From Krasilnikovozyma curviuscula (taxonomy: Eukaryota > Basidiomycota > Tremellomycetes > Cystofilobasidiales > Mrakiaceae), in NCBI GenBank assembly GCA_014825775.1, contig MVAQ01000070.1:1-64000 (forward strand): DNA of 64,000 nt, in the 5' to 3' direction. The position numbers and the translations under genes are program-made. Shown here in pieces: positions 37,706 through 50,931 of the stretch. Each line of letters opens with the position of its first letter. The first letter of the stretch is position 1. The notes under the pieces are model-generated. The model was not told where the DNA came from. It saw nothing but the letters and a program-made list of their open reading frames with translations, and did no database searches.

Positions 37706-39528
37706 ATGGCTTCTGTCATCACTCTTCCAATCGCCCTCCCCCAAACTCCTAAGGGCTGGGCTGCCAAAGCTGAGGGAAAGCTTTCCGGTAAGTCTGTTTT
37801 AGTTCTCATGTGCCTCCTCACAAAGTTTAGATTCTTGACCTGTTTTGCTCTCATCATAGCTACCAAGCCACTCCCAGTTTTCCCAGCTGGTCCCTCTTTC
37901 ATCTCCCACGCTCGTCGTACTTTGCAACAGCTATCTTTCGAGGAGGACGACAAGATCCAAGCTGAGTTGGCTGAAAAGCTGAAGGGAGCTTCAAGCGAAG
38001 AAATTCTTGGACCAGACTTCGACGGACTTGGAGAAGAACAAGAAGACAAGGATGTCTTGGAGTACGATCCAAAGGAGTGGAAGGTTAGTCAGATTCCTCA
38101 CATTTTTTTTTTTTTCAGCTTCAGGTTGCGCCAGCTCCGCTGCAAGTAGAGAAAATTATATGAGAGCTGTCTGATCTGATATGTTTACCTTTTCTTCAAT
38201 CCTCTTATCACCAATAGAAGCAAGATCATTACCTTGTCCTTGGCTTGGGTCACCTCAGATACAAAGCCAACGACGAGCACATCAAGGTCGCCCACCGAAG
38301 AAAAGTTCTCCGTCACCACCCAGACAAGAAGGCTTCTTCAACTGGTGACACCAATGCCGACTCCTTCTTCAAGTGTATTCAAAAGGCTCATGAAGTCTTG
38401 ACTAACTTGGAGAGAAGACATCAATTCGATTCTGTTGATCCAGCTATTGACGACAGTGTCCCGGACGCTAAGAGCGTTTCAGAAAAGGACTTCAGTAAGC
38501 GCAAGCTCTTTAGGTCTAGTTCTGTTAAGGAGAGCAATAGATTTCATTATTGACCCCACTTTCCTTCAATCTTCTACAGTCAAGGCCTTTGCTCCAGTTT
38601 TCGAGCTTGAGGGTCGTTTCTCCAAGAAGCAACCAGTTCCTTCTATCGGAACCATGGACTCTTCAAAGGACGAGGTTGAAGGTTTCTACGACTTCTGGTA
38701 CAACTTCGACTCCTGGAGATCTTTTGAGTGGTACGACAAGGAAGTAAACGAAGGTTCTGACTCGTAAGTGATCGCCATTGCGCCAGTAATAGGTTGCTTG
38801 AATGAATGTAACTGACTAGACCTCCTTCTTCTGACCTTCAGTCGTGACGACAAGAGATATACTGAAAAAAAGAACAAGACTGAACGTGCTCAACGTAAGA
38901 AAGAGGACAATACTAGAGTTCGTGAGCTCGTTGACGCTGTCCTCGCTGTTGATCCAAGAATCAAAAGAATCAGAGCCGAAGAGAAGGCCGCTAGAGATGC
39001 CAAAAAGAACAAGGGTAAAGGTGGAGCTGCTGGTGGAGCAGTTGACAAGGCTGCTCTGGCTAAGGCTGCTAAGGAGAAGGAGGAGGCTGAGAAGAAGGCT
39101 GCTGAGGAGGCTAAGAAGGCTCAAGAGGAGAACAAGGTCAGCTTTGCTTCACCTGTTTTCTATCTTAGGTTAGATCTTGATACTGACACGTAGCGTCTCC
39201 TCTCACTCAGGTTAACAAAGAAGCCGCTAAGAAGGCGAAGGAAGCTGCCCGAAAGAACCTCAAGAAGTGGAAGAAAGCTATTTCTACCGTCATCTCCGGC
39301 TCCAACTACTTCCAACCTGCTGGGACCGCTCCGTCTGCCAAGGTTATTGAACAACAATTGGCCGAGCTTGACTCGCTTTGCGAGTTGCTGGAACCTGAGG
39401 AAGTCAAGACTTTGAAGGAGAAGGTTGAGGCTGCTGCTGGCGGTGACGCTGCTAAGACTATTCTTGTTGAATCCGTCAAGGTTTTGGGAGACAAGGCGCC
39501 AGCTGGAAAGTTCACCCAGTTCGCTTAG
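37706..39528 (+). CDS. ZUO1: Zuotin (ribosome-associated J-protein)
   Basis: The DnaJ co-chaperone of the ribosome-associated complex with Ssz1; it stimulates Ssb Hsp70 on nascent chains at the tunnel exit. The start is MASVITLPIALPQTPKGW at 37706. The J-domain includes QDHYLVLGLGHLRYKAND and VAHRRKVLRHHPDKK, with the HPD triad. The ZUO homology/RNA-binding region follows (VFELEGRFSKKQPVP, FYDFWYNFDSWRSFEWYD). Then comes a long charged K/A/E helix (AKAAKEKEEAEKKAAEEAKK) that contacts the ribosome and a C-terminal helical bundle (LKKWKKAISTVISGSNYF to PAGKFTQFA). No SANT domains are present, as in fungi. The Ala/Lys/Glu codons in this gene look strongly biased to GCT/AAG/GAG, which suggests high expression. 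Confidence 0.93.
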
Positions 39529-39912
39529 AGAGTTCGAGTCGATAGTTAGATCTGCTAGATGTGAATTGACCTTCGAACGACTTGTTGGCGCTGCGGCCAG
39601 TTTTCTACTTTTGAAAGATATTGATTGGTTTGATGTTGCAACATTCAGTTCCACTTCTTCCACCTAAATAGACTACGAAAGTTGTCGCCGCTTTGGTCCA
39701 CTTCCTGTTTTGTTGACAATCATTGAGTCGCCTTTCGACCACCATTCCAGTCAACCTCAACGAAGCCAACCACGACGACCAGGCTGATACTGTGGCCCCA
39801 ATATCTTCATTAGTCGAAGGAGGCCCTACAGGTGAACTTCTTTGTCCAAGCCATCGTCTCGTACTCTTCTGATTAACGACAGCTTAACCCTGTCTTGCAA
39901 AACGCAGCCTTC
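39529..39912. other. Zuotin 3' flank and MPDU1 promoter/leader
   Basis: No separate gene. A GTGAACTT donor near 39831 and the acceptor AACGCAG just before 39910 suggest a 5' leader intron for the MPDU1 gene. Confidence 0.4.
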
Positions 39913-41064
39913 ATGTCCTTACATTCTGCCATCGTCAGCTTGACGCACAATATCCCTTGGTTTCTACGTGATCCTGCTGTTTCCATCATCGGAGAGGTGA
40001 GTGGAACGCCCTCCTTACTAAAACTTACTGTACTGACAATTTCAATCTCTTTCTGATGCTCAAACAGAAATGTTATACAACACTCATTTACGACTTCGAT
40101 ATTCTGAACGGTCCTTGCCTAAAACACGCTATATCCAAAGGTCTAGGAATCGGAATCGTGCTGGGAGGAAGTATAGTGAAGCTACCGCAGGTAAGAAGGG
40201 TTACGTTTCTGGAAAAGATGGAGTCCAGCGCACTGACTAGTCTGTTTCTCATCCAATCTTCGATCAGATAGCCAAGATTGTCCAAACAAAATCATCGGTT
40301 GGTCTCTCTCTGGCAGCCTATGCTCTTGAAACTCTCGCCTACGCCATTTCGCTGGCCTACTCCGCGAGATCCCACTTTCCCTTCTCGACCTACGGCGAGA
40401 ACTTCTTCCTCCTTATCCAGAACATTGTCATTACTCTCCAAATTATCACATTTAGCGGTGTGAGCGAGACGTTCAAGGAGAAGAGGGGAACGCTGCTTGG
40501 AGTTGCTGCGTTAATGGCAGTGACTGGATTTGTTTTGAGCAATGAGGCTTTAATGCCCCAACCACTTCGTGAGTTTCAAAGGGAAAAAATGGCCGGGCTG
40601 TTCATTGCTGATTAATTTGCTCACTGTCGGTATTGTTCGCCCCTTGTTTTTCCCATCTACTGGACTTGTCCTTCAAAGTCACCATCTTACAAGCGCTTAC
40701 GGTCCCACTTGCTCTTCTATCCAAAGCACCCCAAATCATCTCTAATTACCGACTCAGAAGCACTGGCAATCTATCACCATTCCTCGTACTTAACGCGCTC
40801 CTTGGCTGCCTGGCACGAGTGTTTACGACATTCCAAGAAATTGACGACCCTCTCGTCTTGTGGGGCTTTGGGCTGGCTGCTCTGCTGAACTTGGTGATTG
40901 CTATACAGATGGCGGTGTACTGGAATAACAGGGTAGGTGTTGCTCGAAAGTCGACTGGTAGCAGTGGCTCTCTGAGGCGATCCTTTTCTGAGGAGAGAAA
41001 GGTTGGTGGATATGGAGGTGACAGCCCGTCGACTCCGAAGTTCAACAAGGAGAAGGTGTGGTGA
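39913..41064 (+). CDS. Mannose-P-dolichol utilization defect 1 homologue (PQ-loop)
   Basis: An ER membrane PQ-loop protein required for use of dolichol-phosphate-linked mannose and glucose in N-glycan, GPI-anchor and O-mannose synthesis. It starts MSLHSAIVSLTHNIPWFL at 39913. The first PQ loop is SIVKLPQIAKIVQTKSSVGL; the second is LSKAPQIISNYRLRSTGNLS. Between and after them lie seven hydrophobic stretches, including AAYALETLAYAISLAYSAR, FFLLIQNIVITLQIITFSG and PLVLWGFGLAALLNLVIAI. EKCYTTLIYDFDILNGPCLK matches the family N-terminal part. The tail is Ser/Gly/Lys-rich (GSLRRSFSEERKVGGYGG). About 290 residues in five exons, slightly longer than animal MPDU1 because of the tail. Convergent with the KDM5 gene. 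Confidence 0.88.
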
Positions 41065-41334
41065 AAGGAAAGAAGCAGAAGCTTCTGTACGCGTAGGATG
41101 ATCTTGATGACAAAGTGCTCCCCTGTGTGCTCCCCCGTGAGAAATCACGTGTATTCAATAAGATATCCCATTTTGATGGTATAGAGCAAGTACAACATGG
41201 AAAATATAAAGAAATATACAGCAAACTATGCGAATAGAACAGTGAGATGAGTAAAAGAAATTACGGTAGCGCAGCAACAGTAGAATATGGCAATGCAGAC
41301 AGCGCAACAAAGTACAGGGAAGCCAAGACCATCC

Positions 41335-44300
41335 TCACATCTTTCTGAGAAGCCCATCAATGAAGGCTTCATCCAGGTTGTTTTTGAGCATAAGTGTCTT
41401 CAGCTCGTCAAGAGTAAACTTTCGTTCAGATGGCGATGCAGCGGATGTTGACGGTTGCGAGGGGTGGGCATCTTGACGCAACTTTTGGGGAGCTGGAAGT
41501 TGAAATGAGGGAGATTCCTTACGCTTCTTCGACTCAGTGATATTGGAGGATGGTCGAAGAAGGAAGTTCGAGGTGTTCAAGAGGGCAGACCTCATCTCAA
41601 CTTGTTCGCCCATGGGACCACGCAGATGTATGTCCAATTCAAGTGACTCTACTTTACGCAAGTAGTGGTGGATGTACTGGATCTGCGTTGGGGAGCCTGG
41701 GTTTCTTAGAACTGCTGAGGGGATGGAAAGGTGAGGGGAGACGAGTTGGATCAGGTACTCTGCGTGCCTTTGGATGTCGTTGATGTATTTTAATTCCGTT
41801 GGAATATATTTAAAAGGAAGGGAACCCAGAGCATATAATTTGCTGATGTCCGAAAGTGTGTGTTTTTCCATCCGTTGCAAACCCTGTAGCTTTGTATCAC
41901 AGAGGAAGCAGCGATATTCATTGAAGTCCCTAATGTTTCGAGTGTTGAGTCCAACACATTCAGGGTGATATAGGTGTGAGCAACCTTTGCACCTCAACAT
42001 CAAGATCACTTGTGGTGTCCTGCACACACAAGTAAATGGCTTGAGTGTATCACTGGGCGCTGATGGATCATTTCCCATCACAGCTTCTACTCCTTCCTCT
42101 TCTCCCGACGACTCTGAATGGTGTTCTGAGGTTCCGAAAGTGCGATCGACCGGTTGCAGGGGAGGCGGGGTTGGATGATGCTGTTGGTAACGGAGGATGT
42201 ATTGGCTGTGTTGAGCCTCGTCGGTTACAGCTTCTGGTTCATCATCGTGTGGATTGGTTCGTTGTTTAATACTGCGTAGGATGAGAGAAAGTTTTTTGTC
42301 GAAGTCTTGAGGACTAGCGAACCAGCTGACAGTGTCCTTGACCCATGTGTCATAGATCTTGAGTTCAGCTTTGAGAACTTCGACTTCGGGAATGCGCACC
42401 AAAAGGCGGCCTCTAGCTTCAGTACGTTTCACAATTCTACGAGCATCAGCCATAGTGAGATGACCAGATATGGCTGCTGAGTTTAGTAGCTCTCTTGACT
42501 GCCGCTGCCATTCTGTCGCACGGTTGCGTGTTCCTTGAATGTTGAGCATAAACTCAGAATCCACCGGAGTACCATCAGGACGATTTTCCAAGTCTTCGAA
42601 GACTGCAAGATCCGTATATTGACCAGCGGGAGGGTTCAGAGCGTTGACTGCTCTAGCCTTCCAGACCATTCCCAAAGCCTTCTTCGCCCTCAGTTCAGTG
42701 AGCATCGGATGAGAATCACTGACACCACATGATTCAGCAGTATCTAGCCACTTATCAACAGCTTTGATTGATAGATACAGATCCTCCACAGACTCGATCT
42801 CCTCCGTCCACTTCATTCGTTTTATCGCCTTATCCAGCTGTACAGTTTCTGGGAGATCGACGGTGAGGGATGAGCCCCGAGCGAGAAGAGCTTCGCACTC
42901 AGCCAGAGTCTTCATGCTATCATCCACTCGAGAAAGCAATGCAGCAGCACGTTTTTGAAAGTCGTAGATGGCGCGGAGTAAGGTTTGGAGCTGATGGATT
43001 TCTGGGGAATCAAAGCCAAGTCGTTCAACTCTTCGGAGCAGATCTTCAACATCGTCAACGCTACTAAATTGAGACGGGTCTTCAATGGCTTTTTGCTTCT
43101 CAACAATTACTTCAGGTCCTGCAGTTCTTGACGTTCTTCCATTGATTTTCTCTGCCGCTGGTCTCCGACTATGGGATTTCCTCAAGAGGAATGCTGACGC
43201 TTCTGCCACCCACTCTGAGCCTTTCTCAACAAAAGCTTTGAGTGCGACCAGCTCTGGAAGAGGATACTGGATCCGTTCGGCGTCCGCGACTAAAGCTCGA
43301 AGAGATCGGAGTGACGGACGTGGTGAATCAGCCAGGAGTTTTTGAAAACGAGTTCGCCAATTGACCGGAATGGCTGCTTTGGCCACAACATCATCACGCA
43401 TTTGAACGATCTTCTGGTCCGAGAAGCGTAGTCGTAGAACGCGAGAGTTCAATTCACAGTTGCAGAGGGAGGTTGCATGGTCCAGACAAGACACCCGTTT
43501 GGTGCAAGAGCAAGTGACCTGAGCCAAGTAACAGTAAGCATGACAGTTGCAGCACTGGTATTCTTCTTCTTCAGATCGATCATGCTCCACCAGGTCCTCC
43601 TGAATCTGCAGAGCCGAACGGAGGCGATCCCTTTTTTCGATTTCACGACTGGTCATCAACTGAAAGCTCTCTTGAAGCCTACAACGGAAAAGTATGAAAA
43701 GCTGTTGGAGCATCTTTCAAAGGGCAGTAACGAAAGGACTTCAGCTACGTACCACATCGCAGTTTGGATGGTATGAGAATGGGTGTAGATGGTCACCAGG
43801 AGCTCATCGTGAGAAAAGACCGGCGCCTTCATGTGTTCCTGATATTTTAGAACCGAGTCGGATCCCATCGGAAGCCAGTCAGGCAGTGCAAAATTGACTG
43901 CTTCGTTATAATTGAGCTATAAAAAATCGGGCTGTCAACACCAGCTTAAAGCATAGATGCAAATGTTTCACTTACACCATGATTGAACCCTGCGTGATAT
44001 GCTTTGGGAAATGTGATGACTACAAGTAAAGACCATCTAATCAGCCTAGTTATTTCTTAAACAGCGACGTCTTGACGAGCAGACTGACCAAACTCATTCG
44101 CTCGTTGATCCAACGCGAATATTTTCACTCCAGCTTTACGGACTCGACCTGGATTCATCATTGTGACAAGCTGGAAGAGCAAAGAGGGCTGCTGTTCAAA
44201 GAGATCAGGTGCTTCACTCTTCATAGCTTCCTCGAATTTCTCGGCGTCGTCTGCCGGGATTCCATACCACGTCTTTGTCTCACCCCAGTGCACTATTGAA

Positions 44301-46803
44301 AGGTGTCCTCTACAATCAGTCATGAGAACAATGTACTAAAACAGAGAGACATACTATAATTGACACTACACGTATAATGGTCTTCATTGTGCCAGCAGAA
44401 AGCAGAGAACAGCATACCAACATAGATCCAAGGGACTGTCATTCCAGAAATATTCGACTTGATATCTAAAGGAGAACTGGGTGTCAGTTTCAAATTTCGC
44501 TGAATTTTTCATTTGAAGGTGACGTACATCGCAGTATCGAGCCTGGAAGAATGGGCATGTTATTCAGATTCCAAGGATCTACGGCGTAAGGATCCAGCGG
44601 ATGAGTTTCCAGAGTTGGAGCGCCACTGTGTGAAACAAAACCGACGCGAGGCAAAGTAAAACATGATTGAACGAGGACGGAAAAGAAGCCACTTACCTGC
44701 CCTGACCGGTCGAGTGAACGTCAGCACCATATTCAACCTCGACAGTCTCCGTCTGACTTTCGACCAATCTCCAAAACTCCCTCTCGACATCATGTTCCGA
44801 CACAGGAACTCCTCCAATGATCCTAGTCATTCCGTTCGGGAAGGTCGTGTCCGCCTCTGCATCGTCTAGCGGTTCCGGCGGGTGTCTCTTGAACCACCAG
44901 TCCGTGAAAGCATCATTTCGTCTCTTGAATGTTGCCAGTGTGTGGTCTTCTCCTTCATCAAAGCCGTAGTCTGCTCCAGTATCAAACAGACATGTGTTGC
45001 AGTACCAATCTTCATTTTTGGGTACCGATTCGAGGGGCGGTGAAAGACAGTAGATATGGAATCCTGACGAAGAAGGGAGGATGTCAACATCGCAAGTAGC
45101 CAGAGATCAGGTTAGTTTTGAAAACTTACCACCATCACAACCATCGCAAAGAAGAATCTTCTTGGCATCATTTCCTTTAAGACAAATTTCACAGACCTGG
45201 AAGAAAGACCAAATGAGTGACTGCTTGAAGTGATGACACTAGGATACAACTCACTTCTCCTTTCTGATGCGTAGGGACCTTAGGAGGACCTAAAGGGGTA
45301 GTTGGAGGAGGTAAGCCAAGAGGTGCTAAGTTGAATGATTAAGGCAAGTCAGCAGAAGCAATAATGAAAAGAAGTAACGAAACGAGACATACCTCTGGTT
45401 TGTTCCGAGGCTTCAACCACCAATTTATCACCCCTAGGGCTGACACTGCTCGGCCGTTGCACCACAACGACTTCTTCTACACCATTACCCTCTGATGCTT
45501 CATTATCCCCATCTTCGCCGAACTCTAACTTTCTCTTGACGCCATTCGATAACGGCTTGCTGCTGGGTGGACCTCTGTCATCTTCTTGCTCATCCCCACC
45601 AGGGTACAAACTAGGACCAGCAATAGGCGATGGTCTAAAGGGTGCATTGTTTGAAGTATTCGTGCCCAGACGACGAGGTTTCGTCCACAACTCGCTGTTG
45701 GTAGCTTCGATGGGAGAGTCTTCGAATTTGGGAGTGAAAGGCGAGCCTCCTGGGGACAGCGGTGTAAGTGGAGAGGCAGAAGGAGATTTTCTGGCATGCG
45801 TAGAGAACTCGGTGAAGGGGAAGATGATCTTGACGTAGGCTGACTTGATGACTTGCCAATGGGCACTGTCGAACCCAAGTAATTCGGTAATTTCAGGCCA
45901 TTCGCGATTCTTAGTGACCTGAAAATGCAACATATATCCATCTTTAAATTTTCTGCACCCTTCATCAAATCTCAGATGTCTACTCACTGTGTTGAAACCT
46001 CCTGCTTCGTTGATTTCCCTCCTCAATTGCCACAGATCAACGGGGACATGGTCTATCATCGGTATCGCCACCTTTTGGTCTCCCTGCTGCTGGTGGAACA
46101 TGTAGAGCTGGTCTAGGAAGTTAATTTTGGCTCTTGATTTAGCTTCGATGGAGTTGAGTTCCATCAGACGGGTTCTGAAAGTGAAAGTCTACCGGGGCAG
46201 GACACCAGCGAGAAGTCGACGGAAGGTTTCAGCACACTTGTTCGATAACTCCAGGAAAAAGTTGGAGTAACGTACTTCTGTATTCAAGACAAAAGGAGGT
46301 TCCCAACCTTCTGGAGGGACAACTTTACAGATCCCCCAGTTTTTAGCACCTCCTTCGTCCCCAATCCGACGGATATATTCCATTGGGTCCTTGAACTCGT
46401 CAGCTGTTGGGTAATAAGTGGGAGCTTCACTCAGTCCAAAGGCTCTTGATGTCGTCCTAGGTGGTGGTATCCTTGGGGCTCTTGTCCGGACTGAAGATAG
46501 CTTGAACGGAGGGGCAGTACTGGCCACACCTGCAGCAGCTGCAATACCCGCCTTGAGGGACTCGAGCTTGTTCTGAGCACTGACTTTGGATCGTCTGGAT
46601 GTCCTTTCACCGGCGTCCGTCTCCTCAGGTGGTGGTTCCACCGGGTTGTAGTCCTCTCCAGGCAGTGGGAACTCTTTGCACGAGGTGAATGTGGATTTGG
46701 CTTTTTTCTGCTTGACGCTTGGAGGGAGTGGGCGATGTTCCTGGGCGTACGAAGGGGCAGAGCCTCCTACCTGAGATGCCCCAGACATCCTAGTGTTGTG
46801 CAT
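41335..46803 (-). CDS. RUM1: KDM5/RUM1-type JmjC histone H3K4 demethylase
   Basis: A nuclear Fe(II)/2-oxoglutarate demethylase and transcriptional repressor. Domains in order: JmjN ([20 protein letters not shown] to [13 protein letters not shown]); ARID ([18 protein letters not shown] to [13 protein letters not shown], then AYVKIIFPF); PHD1 ([20 protein letters not shown] then [20 protein letters not shown]); JmjC ([57 protein letters not shown]); a C5HC2 zinc finger ([17 protein letters not shown]); PLU-1 helices; and a C-terminal PHD ([20 protein letters not shown] then YHPECVGL). The HNE triad and the distal His are intact, so activity is expected. Ustilago Rum1 and Cryptococcus RUM1 share this layout; the latter gene lies in the C. 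neoformans MAT locus. The start is [11 protein letters not shown] at 46803. About 12-15 exons, more than 1500 residues. The last exon is 2.3 kb long. Confidence 0.9.
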
Positions 46804-46996
46804 CTTGGAAACCCAGAGCTACCCGAGAGATGCTTTGATGGTCACTTCCTATCTCAGAGCGTCAACTTCAATCGGCGGACAGAGTTTCGTGCCGCTCGAC
46901 CCCTTTTCCCACTCAACTTGCTCTCAAAGACGCTGTTACAACATGATGGCATATATAGAAGGATATTGATCTATGTCCTTAACTTACCTAACCAAT

Positions 46997-49900
46997 CTAT
47001 TCCGATTTCAAGTATGATGGTTTTGGTGGCGGGAGAGGTTTGTTTTTGACATGAGCACCAGCGTCGGCGGGCACCGGTATACTGGACTCTCTTTTCGGGA
47101 GAGGAGGAGGGGTTCTGCTCAGAAGTTTGTCAATGTTGGTGGTGCTAGTTGAATTGATGCTGGTGAAGGAGTTGGCGCTGGGTCGGTTGGGGAGAGGAGG
47201 TGGGAGAGCACTTTGAAGTTTCTTCATTTCTAAAGGATCAATATCACTACCCATGAGGTCATCGACAGACTTTTCAGGTTTCGGAGGGGGCGGGGGCGGC
47301 GGACCTCTTCGAGCAGAAGCAGTGGTGCTCGCTGGTGGATCTGAAAGGTTCCCTGGTCAGTTGAACATGTCATCCGGCCATAGAAGCACAGAGTACTCAC
47401 ATCGTTCTAAAACATTTTGGCTTCTTGACGTACTGCTGCTGATTGAGTTGGAGGGGCTTCTAGTGACAGGTGTTACTGAGGTGCTACTTCGAGTCGCGAT
47501 GGATGTAGCTGGACTAGTTCCTCTTAACTTCTTCATAATCTCAGCTGTAATCTCAGTCTGCTTCTTCCGATCGATGACTTTGACCACTGCGGTAAATATG
47601 GACATCACGGGACGATGGTCTGATGTTTTGAGTTCTGCTCTTGTGTACAACTTTTGTTCAAGGTTGTTTCCTCGATACACGATCCGATCGGTCCAAGCTA
47701 ACCGCGTGAGAGAGACATTAGAAAAGCTCAAATATGAATACAACGGTGGCTAGATAATTACTTACCTGGGACTCTAGCCTTCTCACTCGTATCGTAGTCA
47801 TCCGTACCGTTGTCACTAAGGAACAATGGAAAAGGTAAGCATATGAAGTATATTGCCTTTGGGGATGCTATGAATTGAACTCACTATTTGTAGGTTGGTA
47901 AGAAATCTATGCGTCCTTCTTTGTACTCAGGAAAACTCTTCTGCAGCTTCATCGAATTGATGAGCTGATCGTCTTCAAGCAGCGTCTCAATCGCTCCCAC
48001 CGCAACCAGCTGTCGAGCTTCTTCATTCGATGTGTTGACTCTGTAGTTGAAATCTGAAGCCCAGATGATAGCGTCATGTCCTGCTATGGTTTTACCCCTC
48101 GAAAATCTCAGGCCTGAAGCGATCGTCCAATAGTCTGCGTTTCGTTCCTCGACGGCACTCTGACCAGCTGCAAAGTGGGCGGAAACAAAACAGAAACTGG
48201 AATCAAAGTAGTTGAGTCTAATAGCTACTCCTCCTTTGTTACCGCTCATTCCTTTCAGGCCGGTCTACGAAAATATCATCAGTGGGAGGAGCAGGACGAC
48301 AAAAGAAGGAGGGCTTACCTTTTTCGTCGACCCTTCAACATTCTTTAATCCAAAAGTTAGAGTTGACTTGACAACAATGATTAAAGCAGAACCAACGAGC
48401 TGCTCAGACCTCAGCAAGACGTATTCACAGCTCTTGTTTGGTCTCCGTGCGAAAGTGGACATGATGTACGACTCCCACATTTTTCTACGGACGAAGAAAG
48501 ATCATCAGCCAAAGGCTACGTGAGTGTATTAAGATTGGTACTGACTTCTTCTCTGGGTCGGTTTGAACAATCTGCTGAGCAGTCAGAGGAACGATCTCTT
48601 GGAACCCGAGAGAGAAGATGTCTGGTTCAAACGAAGAATCTGGGAACAGCCACGGAATCAAATTCTCTCCGGGTGGCTTTCCATTGAGATTCCATGTACC
48701 AGTGAAGATGGATATCTTCCTCGCGCTGGTAAATTCTCCAACTCTGGCGTTCAGACCTTGTTTCAGGGCGTCATGGAGAGGGTCGAATATCTGAATGGGC
48801 TTTTGATGCGCAAGTAGACCAAGAAGAGTTTCAATGGCGACCTGCTTTGACTTGTCAGTGAAGTTATTGATATAAGCTCTAGGAAAAGTACGAAACAACA
48901 TGTGTCAGAAAAGTGAGATGTCTCAAACCTCGTATAAAGAGCGCCTTACCTTCCTACACTCTTCGTAGCATTACTCAGAAGACCGCTGAGTGTCTGCTTG
49001 CCGGTTCTCGTGAAAGAAGTGTTTATTGCACCAGTTCCGGCGTAGATTTTGGAAAGCTCGTCGCCATTGGTGGCCCACATGTCACGATGGATGAACCAAA
49101 TGGAGGGCAAGTTGACGAGAGCAGGTGAGAGAGTTCTGAGGAAAGTTCCAAGCATTTGTGTTGATAGTATCTCCGTGATGACGTTAGTCCGATCCAAGCA
49201 GTCGAGACAGTTAGTTCTGTGAAACAAGGTATGTGTCAGTGTAAGCTGGCACATCCCTTCTGGTTTCGATAGTATTCACCTAAATACGCCATGCTGTGGC
49301 TCTATGAGCACATCTCCTTTCTCGCTCCTATCAATAGTTGCATGCCCCATCTCCGTCAACCCATCTCTAACTCGAGGAATCCTCTTGATCCCCTCCTTTA
49401 GACTCTCCACTCCACCCTGCTTCACCACTGCATGGAAGTCAAAACTGTTCATTCCAACCTGAGGAGATTCTACGTCTGAGTGAGTCTGGACATAGGTCCT
49501 CAGATGCTCGGTGTAAGCTGCCGACAGGAGAACCTCATTATCTTTTTGGCCAAGCAGACTGTAGGAGGCGAACATAGAAGTCAGCTAGGGCTTAGTTGAG
49601 AACAATCTCAGACTTAGTCTCAATAGTAGCTTACTTAATAACTTCAACTCCCTCGTATGTCTGGAGAAGCTCATCAAAATGCTTGTCGAAAGCAGGTTGC
49701 GACATCTCCTGAGGTCTCGTCACCTGAATCTTCGTGCCAAATGTCTGCAGTCCCTGCTGCTCCCAGAACAACGGGACTGATCCTCTGACTTGCACCCAGC
49801 TGAAGGACACCTCGGATATCGACAGAATAGTTTCCGTTTCGACAAAGTTCGCGACGGCACCTGTGAGTCGAGTATGGAGGCCCTGTCAATCTCAGAACGA

Positions 49901-50931
49901 TGACCTGTAAATATAATGTAAACACATACCATCATCGTCAATACCTCTTGTCATGAACCTCGTTCCAGCTCTCTTCCAACTCAATCTAGAAATTAGAGTG
50001 ACGGTTATGTTGGGACCAAACCGCTGTGCAGCGTCGCTCGGCAGACTAATCTGTTGTGTAGCAGCGAACCCTTGGATAACAGGTATCTAGGAAATTCAAA
50101 ATGGATTAGAGCAGTGGAAACAGTGGTGAACCGTTTCGTTTGAAGACACACCAGGAAATGGCAGCTATCGAAATCAGGGATCTCATACTCAAGCAGACCC
50201 TTCCTGAACTCCCGCAGACTACTCAGCAGAAACTCATTCCACACAAATCGTTTATCCTCATGGTCTTCGTCGTTCGACAACTCCGCATCCCTCTTGACCC
50301 TCTCTTGAAGCCTGCTGGTAATGTCCCATAATCCTTCCTCAGCAAAGTAGAAGCTCCCAGTGTCAAGAATCTTCCTGACAGCTGCACATGGATGCTCATA
50401 TACAAGGGCTGGGCTGGGTGTTGCTGCTGTTGTAACTGAGGAATTGTTGGTTGTTATATTTGGGTCGTCCACTGCTGAGTGCTGTCCCTCGTCATCCCAG
50501 GCGCTGTTTGACAGCGAATGGAATTTCACTGCTACCACTTTAGACACTAATTCAGGGCTTGAAACACTGTAGAGCAGCAAGGGAAGTATCAGAATCCTTG
50601 TCCAACAAGATGACGATGAGCTTACATACCTGTTGCTTGGCCTGATCGCTCCTAAAGACACACTTCTCTCGACCACGACCAGAAAGACCTCCTTCTTTGA
50701 GCCTGCACCAGAGGAGATTCCATCAGTCTCTATTAATCCCAGTACTCCAGATACCGTGGGTGAATATCCAAGCCTGGTGCAGCTTTCCAAATCTATCTCT
50801 GACGAGGAGACGAAGCGAACGACTGGAATACCTCTGGCTCCTGAAGAAAAGCATAGCGCCCTGGAGGGTTTGTGCACAGGAACCAGTATCAGAGTCCTTA
50901 TTGGATCAGACCGTAGGTACAAATGCAGCAT
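46997..50931 (-). CDS. Synaptojanin-like phosphoinositide phosphatase (SAC1 + 5-phosphatase)
   Basis: Removes phosphates from PI4P, PI3P and PI(4,5)P2 at endocytic and Golgi membranes; equivalent to yeast Inp51/52/53. It starts MLHLYLRSDPIRTLILVPVH at 50931, an N-terminus like other synaptojanins; upstream there is probably a leader intron. The SAC domain carries LSWKRAGTRFMTRGIDDDG, SFDFHAVVKQGG and the catalytic CX5R motif NCLDCLDRTN. The 5-phosphatase domain carries ISIFTGTWNLNGKPPGENLI, SLGFQEIVPLTAQQ, GMSGNKGGVAIR, SAHFAAGQSAVEERNADY, WASDFNYRV, VPAWTDRIVY and SDHRPV. All metal-binding motifs look intact. The C-terminal tail is Pro-rich (LPPPLPNRPS, TPPPLPKRES, KPLPPPKPS), suited to SH3 partners. 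About 14 exons, around 1050 residues. Divergent from PIK1. Confidence 0.93.

Noticed and set aside
45536..45838. Plus-strand open frame within the KDM5 gene
   Set aside because: Antisense to the low-complexity linker between ARID and PHD1; no independent evidence.
47253..47753. Plus-strand open frame of 166 codons
   Set aside because: It is the antisense shadow of the synaptojanin 5-phosphatase and Pro-rich exons, which carry clear family motifs on the minus strand.
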